Assembly (NCBI GenBank): GCA_030643245.1
Contig: DAOWME010000036.1
Location: 1-16,962, forward strand
Direction of reading: 5' to 3'
Length of the DNA stretch: 16,962 nt
Source: Deltaproteobacteria bacterium
GTDB taxonomy: Bacteria; Desulfobacterota; UBA8473
The translations under genes and the position numbers were made by a program. The notes beneath the pieces are model-generated. The model worked only from the letters and a program-made list of their open reading frames with translations, was not told the DNA's origin and made no database searches. Positions 1 through 6,771 of this stretch are shown here, in pieces. The stretch's first letter is position 1, and the number at the start of each line of letters is the position of its first letter.

Positions 1-167
1 AAGATGGCCTGAAGATGAGATGCACAAATGGGGAAGTTATTTCGTCCCCGTCCCTTATTTCGTTTACTCATTATGACTCGACTTTGGCCATTTTCTAATT
101 TGGTCTCATCTCAGAGCCTCAATTCTAATGTCATGTCATGCGTGAAACATCCTATCAGGCGCTCGTC

Positions 168-187
168 ATTCCCACGAAGGTGGAAAT
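168..187. repeat. Short palindromic hairpin repeat
   Basis: The arms ATTCCCAC (168-175) and GTGGAAAT (180-187) pair with one wobble position around a GAAG loop. The sequence resembles the common dispersed 'CATTCCCGCGAA' type of palindromic repeat. A related half-motif, GTGGAAATCC, occurs again near 290-299. The family assignment rests on resemblance only. Confidence 0.4.
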
Positions 188-325
188 CCATAATAATCCG
201 GCAGGCCATATCCTTATGAAAAATCTTTACGCATAAGCGCTAGAAACAAGCAACCGCATAAAGTAAATATTCCAACTGTCGGATTGTGAGTGGAAATCCC
301 ATAATTAGAATTGCTAAAAAATATG

Positions 326-352
326 TTGACAAAAAGTACTACAATATATTAG
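326..352 (+). promoter_or_regulatory. Candidate promoter of the transhydrogenase operon, flanked by direct repeats
   Basis: A perfect -35 hexamer TTGACA (326-331) is followed by an AT-rich stretch with TATATT (345-350, spacing 13) or TATTAG (347-352, spacing 15). Both spacings are shorter than the usual 17, so the -10 element is uncertain. The 14-base motif CATAATTAGAATTG at 300-313 recurs with one change at 358-371, bracketing the promoter, and could bind a regulator. It is the only promoter-like stretch before the first gene. Confidence 0.35.
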
Positions 353-420
353 GTTAACATAATTAGTATTGGAGATCTTCAATAAAAGACAAGTATACAT
401 CATTAACAAAGCAGGTTCTT

Positions 421-933
421 ATGAGCGATGAAAGCAAAGATCAAAAATTGGATCTGAGCCTTGATTCTGAAACCAGTCGCAATGTCGAGCGAATCTTAAC
501 AGAACAGGGCGGAGCCCGTGGTTCTCTTATTAGTCTCCTTCAAGCAATTCAGAAAGAACTAAATTACCTCCCGCCAGGGGCGCTTCCGATTGTAGCCAGA
601 CAGCTTAATCTTCCCTTGAGTCAAATAGTTTCTGTTGCCAGGTTCTACGGATCATTTAGCCTGCTGCCCCGTGGCAAGCACATTGTGACGTGCTGTTTGG
701 GTACTGCATGCCATGTTCGCGGTGCAGCTCGTATATTAGCGGAAGTATCCCGTATACTACGTATAGATCCAGATGAGACAACTGAAGACAAAATATTCAG
801 TTTTGATATTGTTCGATGCCTTGGGGCATGTGCGCTTGCGCCTGTCATGGTGGTTGACGGGGTTTTCCATGGAAAAATGACTCCCAAAAAGGCAAAAAAT
901 ATTCTTCAGCATATCTTGCGGGAGGAGTCCTGA
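421..933 (+). CDS. NuoE-like [2Fe-2S] thioredoxin-fold subunit (StnC-like) of a bifurcating transhydrogenase
   Basis: This 170-residue protein is a full-length member of the NuoE/HydC (24 kDa) family. Residues 34-82 form the helical N-terminal part and 86-166 the thioredoxin-like [2Fe-2S] domain. The four ligands are visible as C92-x4-C97 and C133-x3-C137. In Complex I, HydABC and Stn complexes this subunit binds the NuoF-type flavoprotein and holds a [2Fe-2S] cluster at the NADH site. Its stop overlaps the start of the NuoF-GltD gene by one base (TGATG), indicating translational coupling. The start has only a weak Shine-Dalgarno (AGCAGG), but no better start follows before the conserved domain. 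It acts in the cytoplasm; no membrane segment or signal peptide is seen. Family assignment is strong; the Stn role is inferred from its partners. Confidence 0.93.
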   Translation: MSDESKDQKLDLSLDSETSRNVERILTEQGGARGSLISLLQAIQKELNYLPPGALPIVARQLNLPLSQIVSVARFYGSFSLLPRGKHIVTCCLGTACHVRGAARILAEVSRILRIDPDETTEDKIFSFDIVRCLGACALAPVMVVDGVFHGKMTPKKAKNILQHILREES

Positions 934-3900
934 TGCCAAGGTTGAAGTCAGGTCAGGAATTCTATAAGTGGCGTGACAAGGTAAAAGCCAGGAGACAGTC
1001 TGCGGCAAGGACAGTTACAATTTGTGGAGGCGCAGCATGCACTGCTCTTGGGTCGGGAGAAGTTTATACTCTGCTTCAAAACAAAATAAAAGAAAGGAAG
1101 CTGGAGGACATTGTTGGATTAAAAAAGACCGGTTGCCATGGTTTTTGCGAGCGGGGACCTGTAATGGTAATACTGCCTGAAAAGATTTTCTATCCACATG
1201 TGCAACCCGAAGATGTTTCTGAAATACTTGATGTAACCCTGCAAAAGGGAGAGGTGATTGATCGGCTGCTTTATGTTGATCCTGCATCAGGGAAAAAGAT
1301 TGCATATGAACATGAAGTGCCTTTCTATGCCAGGCAGCAGAGAGTAGTTTTCAGGCATAACGGGGTAATAGATCCTTGTGATATTGAGGATTATGTGAGA
1401 CTTGACGGCTATTCAGCGTTTGCGAAAGCGGTAATAGAATTTAAACCCGAGCAGGTGATAGAGGAAGTCAAAAAGGCTGGTCTGCGCGGCCGGGGCGGAG
1501 CGGGTTTTCCTACTGGATTGAAATGGGAGTTTTGCCGAAAATCACAGGGCGAGGAAAAATATGTGATTTGTAATGCAGATGAAGGAGACCCCGGCGCATA
1601 CATGGATCGGTCGCTGTTGGAGGGCAATCCGCATAGCGTTATTGAAGGGATGATGATTGGCGGATATGCCATGGGCGCCACACAAAGTATTATTTATTGC
1701 AGGGCAGAATATCCCCTGGCTGTGCAGAATGCAAAACATGCAATAGAACAGGCCCGGGAGTGCGGCCTTATCGGAAAAGGCATCTTAGGCACGGATTTTG
1801 ATTTCGAGATCATTGTACGGACAGGCGCCGGGGCATTTGTATGCGGTGAGGAGACAGCCTTGATTGCATCCCTTGAGGACAGGCCCGGGGAGCCACGCCC
1901 TAAACCTCCGTTTCCAGCTCAGGGAGGTTTGTGGGGCAAGCCGACCAATATCAACAATGTGGAAAGCTGGGCCAATGTGCCGCTGATTATCAACAACGGT
2001 TCACAGTGGTATCGATCTACCGGCACAGAGAAATGTACGGGAACAAAAATATTTTCACTGGTAGGCAAAATTAGTAATACCGGACTTGTGGAAGCGCCTA
2101 TGGGCATTACTCTGAGGGAGCTTATATTTGACATCGGCGGCGGCCCCTTCCCAGGCAGAAAGATCAAGGCCGTTCAGATAGGCGGGCCTTCCGGCGGATG
2201 TATTCCAGCTCATCTTCTGGATCTCCCGGTGGACTACGAAAGTTTGACCGAGGCAGGTGCGATCATGGGCTCTGGTGGCGTCATTGTGATGGATGACCGA
2301 ACCTGTATGGTCGATATTGCCAAGTTTTTTCTAGAGTTTTTGCAAGATGAATCCTGCGGTAAATGTGTACCCTGCCGCGAAGGGATACCGAGGATGCTGG
2401 GGATATTGACCCGGATCACAGAAGGAGAAGGCCGTGAGGGAGATATAGAACTTCTCGAAGAAATTGGCACGACTGTTAAAAAGGCTTCTTTATGCGGCCT
2501 CGGCCAGACAGCGGCAAATCCATTGATAAGTTCCTTGCGATACTTTCGGGAAGAATACGAGGCGCACATCAAACAGAAACGCTGTTCGGCAGCAGTGTGC
2601 AAGAAAATCATATCTTCTCCGTGTCAGCACGTCTGTCCTCTTGGCACTGATGTCCCTGCATATGTAACTTTGATAGGGAAACACAAGTACCTCGAGGCAG
2701 CCCAGGTGATTGCCAAAACAAACCCTCTGTCAAATGTATGCGCTCGCGTCTGTCATCATCCTTGTGAGAGGTTTTGCTCTTGTGGAGAAGCCGGGGATCC
2801 TATTGCAATCCGTCCATTGAAACGTTTCGCCATGGACTGTGCAGTGGATGCAGGCCAGTGGCCGCCTGCAGAACAGCCTAAAGGGCAACGTTCCGAATCA
2901 GTTGCTGTTGTGGGTTCAGGCCCTGCAGGCCTTACGGCAGCGTTTTACCTAGCCCTGGAAGGTTGTCAGGTTACGGTATTTGAGGCTGAAAACCAGGTTG
3001 GAGGAGCATTGGCTACTGCCATCCCTGAATATCGTTTGCCCAGAGATGTATTGGACCGTGACCTTCAAAGGATCAAAAACCTGGGTGTTACATTCCGTAC
3101 AGGGGTACAAATCGGTGTAGATATTTCGTTCGAACAAATACAGAGTGATTTTGAAGCTATTTACCTGGCTGTTGGCACCAAAAAGAATTTGAGGTTAGGT
3201 ATTTCCGGAGAAGAGGGAACTGATGTGCATGACCCCATTACGTTTCTCAAAAGAGCAAAACAGGGGGGGATAGAAAAACCCGGAGATTTTGTTGTAATAA
3301 TAGGTGGCGGAAACGTAGCCGTGGACGTGGCAAGGACCTCTCTACGACTTGGTTCGCAGCATGTGCTTATTTTGTATCGCAGAACGGTACAGGAAATGCC
3401 TGCAGATAAGGGCGAAGTAGAGGAAGCTCTCCAAGAAGGTATAAAAATTGAATTTCTTGCAAGTCCGGTTCGCATTCTGCGTGAAAACGGCAGAGTTACC
3501 GGAGTTATGTGCAGGCGGATGAAGTTGGACGGCATGGACAAACGCGGTAGGCGTAAACCTGTTCCCCTTGAAGGGGAAGATTTTGAGATATCGGCAGATA
3601 CTGTGATCCCTGCCATCGGACAGACTCTGGAAGACTCTATCGTTGCAAATATTTTTGAAGAACTGGTGGACAAGCGGCATCTACTAACAGCAGACGCGGA
3701 AACAGCAAGTACAAGCATACCAGGGGTCTTCGCAGGAGGCGATGCAGTGACTGGTGCGGCTACCGTTACTGAAGCAATGGCTTCAGGCAAGCGAGGCGCT
3801 GAATCAATTCTTCAACACATCAGAGGGGAAGCCGTCAGGCGCTGGCATTCAGTGACACGGCCAACGGTTGATGTTGACCCGATTGAATTGTCAGACAAAG

Positions 3901-4055
3901 AACTTGATGAATTGCTGGAACAAAGACGTCCGGAAGCGCTTCTATTACCCTGCAACCAGCGAAAGACATGTTTCGATGAAGTAGAGCTGAAGATGGCTGA
4001 ATCTGACGCGGTGAAAGAAGCAAAACGATGTCTGAGGTGTGACCGCCAGGATTAG
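933..4055 (+). CDS. NuoF-GltD/NfnB fusion flavoprotein (StnB-like), NADH/NAD(P)H:ferredoxin bifurcating subunit
   Basis: This 1040-residue protein joins two oxidoreductases. Residues about 27-100 are a thioredoxin-like [2Fe-2S] domain (C31, C36, C68, C72). Residues about 130-540 are the NuoF module, with the glycine-rich FMN/NADH loop at 183-198 and the N3-type [4Fe-4S] motif C475-x2-C478-x2-C481 plus C521. Residues about 551-640 are the cysteine-rich GltD/NfnB N-terminal domain (C564, C568, C603, C607, C611, C615). Residues about 655-970 carry FAD-binding GSGPAG (661-666), NAD(P)-binding IGGGNVAVDVAR (790-801), the GltD-type YRR...EMPA stretch (815-824) and the terminal FAD motif GGDAVTGAATVTEAM. 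A C1033-x2-C1036 pair ends the chain. The same fusion is known for StnB of the Sporomusa-type transhydrogenase, which couples NADH, NADPH and ferredoxin. Cofactor preference is not provable here. It has a strong upstream GGGAGGAG site and is translationally coupled to the NuoE-like gene. Confidence 0.92.
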   Translation: MPRLKSGQEFYKWRDKVKARRQSAARTVTICGGAACTALGSGEVYTLLQNKIKERKLEDIVGLKKTGCHGFCERGPVMVILPEKIFYPHVQPEDVSEILDVTLQKGEVIDRLLYVDPASGKKIAYEHEVPFYARQQRVVFRHNGVIDPCDIEDYVRLDGYSAFAKAVIEFKPEQVIEEVKKAGLRGRGGAGFPTGLKWEFCRKSQGEEKYVICNADEGDPGAYMDRSLLEGNPHSVIEGMMIGGYAMGATQSIIYCRAEYPLAVQNAKHAIEQARECGLIGKGILGTDFDFEIIVRTGAGAFVCGEETALIASLEDRPGEPRPKPPFPAQGGLWGKPTNINNVESWANVPLIINNGSQWYRSTGTEKCTGTKIFSLVGKISNTGLVEAPMGITLRELIFDIGGGPFPGRKIKAVQIGGPSGGCIPAHLLDLPVDYESLTEAGAIMGSGGVIVMDDRTCMVDIAKFFLEFLQDESCGKCVPCREGIPRMLGILTRITEGEGREGDIELLEEIGTTVKKASLCGLGQTAANPLISSLRYFREEYEAHIKQKRCSAAVCKKIISSPCQHVCPLGTDVPAYVTLIGKHKYLEAAQVIAKTNPLSNVCARVCHHPCERFCSCGEAGDPIAIRPLKRFAMDCAVDAGQWPPAEQPKGQRSESVAVVGSGPAGLTAAFYLALEGCQVTVFEAENQVGGALATAIPEYRLPRDVLDRDLQRIKNLGVTFRTGVQIGVDISFEQIQSDFEAIYLAVGTKKNLRLGISGEEGTDVHDPITFLKRAKQGGIEKPGDFVVIIGGGNVAVDVARTSLRLGSQHVLILYRRTVQEMPADKGEVEEALQEGIKIEFLASPVRILRENGRVTGVMCRRMKLDGMDKRGRRKPVPLEGEDFEISADTVIPAIGQTLEDSIVANIFEELVDKRHLLTADAETASTSIPGVFAGGDAVTGAATVTEAMASGKRGAESILQHIRGEAVRRWHSVTRPTVDVDPIELSDKELDELLEQRRPEALLLPCNQRKTCFDEVELKMAESDAVKEAKRCLRCDRQD

Positions 4056-4069
4056 AGTGAGGCAAACTA

Positions 4070-4831
4070 ATGATTGCAGCAACTATTAATGACACGGAAG
4101 TTCTTGTTGAAGAAGGAAGCACCGTGTTGCAAGCAGCTACTAAATATGGGTTTCATATCCCGACACTCTGTTACCACGAGGGGCTGCCGGCCTATGGTGC
4201 TTGTCGTATGTGTCTTGTCGAGATCACACAAGGAGCTAGTTCGAGACTCGAGAGTTCATGTACGCGGCCGCTGGAACAAGGAATGGTAATCAAGACAGAT
4301 ACCCGGGAAATCCGGGGACACAGAAAAATGATCATGGAACTCCTGCTTGCACGCTGTCCTGACGCAGAGGTAGTGCAGGAAATGGCCCGCGAAGTTGGTG
4401 TGACAGAAAGCCGTTTTAGCAAACTGAACGAAGACTGCATCTTGTGTGGTCTGTGTGTGCGTGCTTGCCGGGATGCAATCGGAATGAGCGCAATTAGCTT
4501 TATGAGTCGTGGAATAAAACGCCACGTTGACACACCTTTTTCCATGAATTCAGATGTATGTGTCGGTTGTGGTGCATGTGCCAGAGTATGTCCTACAGGA
4601 GCGATCAGGGTGGAAGACTATGGCGCCAAGCGCTATGTGCGGTACTTTAACACAGAACTGGAACTTCAGCCATGTGAAGAATGCGGCAGGTACTTTACTA
4701 CAAAACGGTTCTTTGAAAAAAATAAAAATGACTTTGTTGGTGCTGACGAGTTGTACCGGTTATGTGATGCGTGTCGACGTAGACAGCATGCATCTATGTT
4801 AAAGGGACCATTAGTGAATGTTCATCCATAA
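4070..4831 (+). CDS. NuoG-N-terminus-like iron-sulfur subunit (StnA-like)
   Basis: This 253-residue protein starts with a plant-type [2Fe-2S] domain (C34, C45, C48, C64). A helical linker follows in which the usual NuoG His/Cys cluster is not evident (only C96). Next is a bacterial two-[4Fe-4S] ferredoxin domain (C123-x2-C126-x2-C129-x3-C133 and C164-x2-C167-x2-C170-x3-C174). A C-terminal C202-x2-C205...C232-x2-C235 could bind zinc or another cluster. There is no molybdopterin or hydrogenase domain, so it is an electron-transfer subunit, as in Stn complexes; HydA or formate dehydrogenase N-terminal parts are the nearest alternatives. It lies 14 bases after the fusion flavoprotein gene with a GTGAGG ribosome site. 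Its last codons run into a copy of a dispersed repeat: the motif TCATCCATAAA, which contains the stop codon, recurs at 4862-4872. Confidence 0.88.
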   Translation: MIAATINDTEVLVEEGSTVLQAATKYGFHIPTLCYHEGLPAYGACRMCLVEITQGASSRLESSCTRPLEQGMVIKTDTREIRGHRKMIMELLLARCPDAEVVQEMAREVGVTESRFSKLNEDCILCGLCVRACRDAIGMSAISFMSRGIKRHVDTPFSMNSDVCVGCGACARVCPTGAIRVEDYGAKRYVRYFNTELELQPCEECGRYFTTKRFFEKNKNDFVGADELYRLCDACRRRQHASMLKGPLVNVHP

Positions 4832-4850
4832 ATGGAGATTCCATAATAGA

Positions 4851-4956
4851 TTAGATAGTGCTCATCCATAAAGAGACTTCTTGAGAAAATGGGCACGAGT
4901 TGGTTTCCAATTCAGAAATGTACAATTTTTCGCAAGGTTAAGGAAGTCGAGGAAAT
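4851..4956 (+). repeat. Dispersed repeat, copy A (left-end part only)
   Basis: This stretch resembles 14386-14440 (copy B) and 16371-16456 (copy C). The common pattern is an ATAGT start, CATCCATAAA or CATCCATTAATG, TTGAGAAA or TAAGAAA, then TGGGC. Copies A and C share an exact 18-mer (4903-4920 and 16419-16436) and the GCAAGGTTA that follows. The stretch contains an imperfect stem, GTGCTCAT with ATGGGCAC. Unlike copy C, no right-hand inverted arm follows. It separates the StnA-like gene from the ferredoxin gene. Confidence 0.75.
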
Positions 4957-5005
4957 AGACAATAATATGTATTTTTTATAGCGTGTATCCAAAAGGAGCA
5001 GAAAT

Positions 5006-5497
5006 ATGAAACGAATTCATTTTGTGCCAAATCGGTGTATTGGTTGTGAGGAATGTGTCATCGCATGTGGAAAAGCACACGACTGGCATACTCGCGCCTT
5101 TGTGGAAGTGGTTGGTGGTTATTTTCCCATCCCAATGCGTTGCTCACATTGTGACGATGCGCCCTGTAAAGCAGCATGTCCAACAGGGGCAATCCAGCGC
5201 AACGAGTTTGGAGCAATAATTGTAGTTAAAGAAAAATGTATCGGTTGCGGAACCTGTGCAGAGGTTTGCCCTTTTGGTGTGCCTGTTATTGATGATGTCA
5301 CCGGAAAAATGATAAAGTGCGATCTTTGTTCAGACATACTCACAGAACAAGAACCGATCTGCGTGCAGGCTTGCCCCAAAGATGCATTGGAGTTTGTAGA
5401 GCAGGATGAGCCTCTTGAAAATCGGCGCCAGCGTATGGCCCGATATATAAAAAATGCTGTAGAGCATGAAAGCGGTCTTGCAAGCCGCCAGATGTGA
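5006..5497 (+). CDS. HycB/CooF-type four-cluster [4Fe-4S] ferredoxin subunit
   Basis: This 163-residue polyferredoxin has four cysteine groups: C11-x2-C14-x2-C17-x3-C21, then RCSHCDDAPCKAACP (C-x2-C-x4-C-x3-C), KCIGCGTCAEVCP, and a last group starting KCDLC and ending CVQACP. This layout matches the HycB/HydN/CooF/DmsB family, which wires catalytic subunits (formate dehydrogenase, CO dehydrogenase, hydrogenase) to other electron carriers. It probably holds four [4Fe-4S] clusters in the cytoplasm; no Tat signal is present. The start has a good AAAAGGAG site. It lies 174 bases after the StnA-like gene, across repeat copy A, and only 19 bases before the first MetV-like gene. It is therefore most closely tied to the MetV-like pair. 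Its catalytic partner is not in the window. Confidence 0.9.
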   Translation: MKRIHFVPNRCIGCEECVIACGKAHDWHTRAFVEVVGGYFPIPMRCSHCDDAPCKAACPTGAIQRNEFGAIIVVKEKCIGCGTCAEVCPFGVPVIDDVTGKMIKCDLCSDILTEQEPICVQACPKDALEFVEQDEPLENRRQRMARYIKNAVEHESGLASRQM

Positions 5498-5516
5498 CGC
5501 AGGAAAGGAGTATATT

Positions 5517-5996
5517 ATGGGAGCACTTACACGACAACGCACGATGGATGATATAGTAAAAGAGCTGGACCCGAGTGAACGGCTCGCTGTAATAAGTTGC
5601 AATAACTGTGTCAAGATTTCCGGTGCCGGCGGCGAAGGTGTGTGGGAAGGATTCTGTGACGATCTCGAGAAAAGAGGTTTTCGTGTGGAGGACCGGGTCT
5701 TGATCACCAACCCTTGTTCACGCGGTTACTTTGAGAACCTGATGCTATCACCTGTGGTCAAGACAGTAGTCATGCTGGCCTGTGAGGGTGCACAAAACGG
5801 TTTCAAAACGGTTTTCCCGAATATTCGCCTGGTGGCGGCAAACGAGACTCTCGGGCTTTTCGTGGCAAGTAAGGCCGATGGTGTTGTCAAGCTGGCGATG
5901 ACGTTTCCAGGGTATGAGAACTTGAAAAACACAGAGTTCAAGCTTAAGGATACCAAAACGATATTGGAAGGTGAGAAAATCCGCCTTGTAGACTAG
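5517..5996 (+). CDS. MetV-like protein 1 (methylene-tetrahydrofolate reductase C-terminal domain family)
   Basis: I start this 159-residue protein at 5517, where AAAGGAG (5503-5509) sits at proper spacing. An in-frame ATG at 5466 would overlap the ferredoxin gene and lacks a site. The pattern SCNNC near residues 27-31 (C28, C31), then NPC (C67) and LACEG (C89), fits the MetV/MTHFR C-terminal domain family. In acetogens MetV partners MetF and binds metal or an iron-sulfur cluster through such cysteines. The protein is shorter than acetogen MetV and has no TIM-barrel MetF part. It is clearly paralogous to the next gene. It forms a compact run with the ferredoxin upstream and the second paralogue 11 bases downstream. 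Its partner and substrate are unknown; an electron-transfer adaptor role is inferred. Confidence 0.78.
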   Translation: MGALTRQRTMDDIVKELDPSERLAVISCNNCVKISGAGGEGVWEGFCDDLEKRGFRVEDRVLITNPCSRGYFENLMLSPVVKTVVMLACEGAQNGFKTVFPNIRLVAANETLGLFVASKADGVVKLAMTFPGYENLKNTEFKLKDTKTILEGEKIRLVD

Positions 5997-6007
5997 GAGG
6001 CTGAAAA

Positions 6008-6508
6008 ATGATCATTTCAGTGCGAAATTTCGACTATGAAATGCTAAAGAAAGAGTTGCGTTTTGAAGATAAGATTGTCATATTCAGCTGTAATAATTGT
6101 GCAAAGAAATGCAATGGTCTTGGGGGACGTCCAGGAATGAATTCTCTTGGAGATAAGCTTGAGTCAGATGGTTTCAATGTTCTGCACCGCGAGCTTTGCG
6201 GTATCGCGTGCTCACTCGATCTAATCCGAAAACGCGCAAATGAAGAATCTACCAGAGGTATTTTCGAAGAAGCGGATGTTATAATTCCTCTTTCCTGCGA
6301 AGACGGGGAAAAGGCCCTGCCTGTCGTCTTTCCAGACATACGAATAATTAAGGTTACCAAGACACTTGGCATCGGCTGGGGATCGCCAAAAGAGGGCGTA
6401 CGATTGACGACCCCATTGGCTGGTGTGGATTTGAAAATCGATTCCCCTCAGGGCATTACAATAGATGAAGCGGCAGATCGTCTGGGAATGTTCGCCGGCG
6501 GTTTCTAA
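6008..6508 (+). CDS. MetV-like protein 2 (methylene-tetrahydrofolate reductase C-terminal domain family)
   Basis: This 166-residue protein is a second MetV-family member. Its cysteine pattern is SCNNC (C28, C31), C35, C64-x3-C68 and SCEDG (C97), closely parallel to the preceding gene but with extra cysteines at 35 and 68. The shared architecture (SCNNC at the same residue, FP(D/N)IR, TLG) points to tandem duplication followed by divergence. The AGGAGG ribosome site overlaps the upstream stop codon, so the two are probably made together. C28, C31, C64 and C97 could form one metal or [4Fe-4S] site. No catalytic MTHFR (MetF) is present, so a role in folate chemistry is not shown. A perfect intrinsic terminator lies about 120 bases downstream. 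Confidence 0.78.
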   Translation: MIISVRNFDYEMLKKELRFEDKIVIFSCNNCAKKCNGLGGRPGMNSLGDKLESDGFNVLHRELCGIACSLDLIRKRANEESTRGIFEEADVIIPLSCEDGEKALPVVFPDIRIIKVTKTLGIGWGSPKEGVRLTTPLAGVDLKIDSPQGITIDEAADRLGMFAGGF

Positions 6509-6629
6509 GTGATATACTTCATTAGGCAGCCTTGCAGTTTATTCGGCTTGGTGACGTTGACAATAAGGGGATTGATTTGGCTATGAATCCATTGATGGAG
6601 GGCTCGAGTCAATTGGATTTGTTGTTTCA

Positions 6630-6664
6630 AGGGCTTAGCTGAAATCGGCTAAGCCCTTTTTTTG
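6630..6664 (+). terminator. Intrinsic terminator after the ferredoxin/MetV-like genes
   Basis: A perfect 10-base stem (AGGGCTTAGC at 6630-6639 with GCTAAGCCCT at 6648-6657) with an 8-base loop runs into a seven-T tract (6657-6663). This is a textbook rho-independent terminator in the + direction. It separates the electron-transfer module from the thiolase module. Confidence 0.92.
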
Positions 6665-6669
6665 TTTGA

Positions 6670-6698
6670 CTGTCAGTCCCCCATATATTTACTATAAT
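6670..6698 (+). promoter_or_regulatory. Candidate sigma-70 promoter of the first HMGS-like/thiolase operon
   Basis: A perfect -10 hexamer TATAAT (6693-6698) is preceded at 17 bases by CTGTCA (6670-6675), which matches four of six -35 bases. It lies directly after the upstream terminator and 73 bases before the start codon, the expected place. A better-looking TTGACT at 6666-6671 has spacing 21 and is less likely. Confidence 0.5.
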
Positions 6699-6771
6699 TT
6701 AAGCCTGATGAACTACATATGCAGATGGCCCCTCATCCTTTCCACGGTAAGGGACTAGAAAGGAGAATGGA

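Larger units (their letters stand above)
1..420. other. Non-coding leader region with repeat-like fragments
   Basis: I see no convincing gene here. A 63-codon reading frame at 28-219 has no ribosome site, low-complexity composition and no recognisable family, so I do not call it. Bases 32-44 (GGAAGTTATTTCG) recur inverted at 16811-16823. A small hairpin at 168-187 (ATTCCCAC, loop GAAG, GTGGAAAT, one mismatch) resembles the short palindromic repeats often scattered in Deltaproteobacterial genomes. The last 100 bases are AT-rich and hold a candidate promoter for the downstream operon. Confidence 0.6.

Noticed and set aside
28..219. 63-codon open frame near the window start
   Set aside because: It has no ribosome site and no recognisable family, and it overlaps repeat-like sequence with a hairpin; it is probably chance.
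3161..3790. 209-codon frame on the - strand inside the NuoF-GltD gene
   Set aside because: It is a shadow of a clearly coding + strand gene with intact FAD and NAD(P) motifs; it shows serine/proline-rich composition and no domain.
421..4831. Part of a full Complex I or an electron-bifurcating [FeFe] hydrogenase
   Set aside because: There are no membrane Nuo subunits and no H-cluster domain; the GltD/NfnB fusion fits the Stn-type transhydrogenase better.
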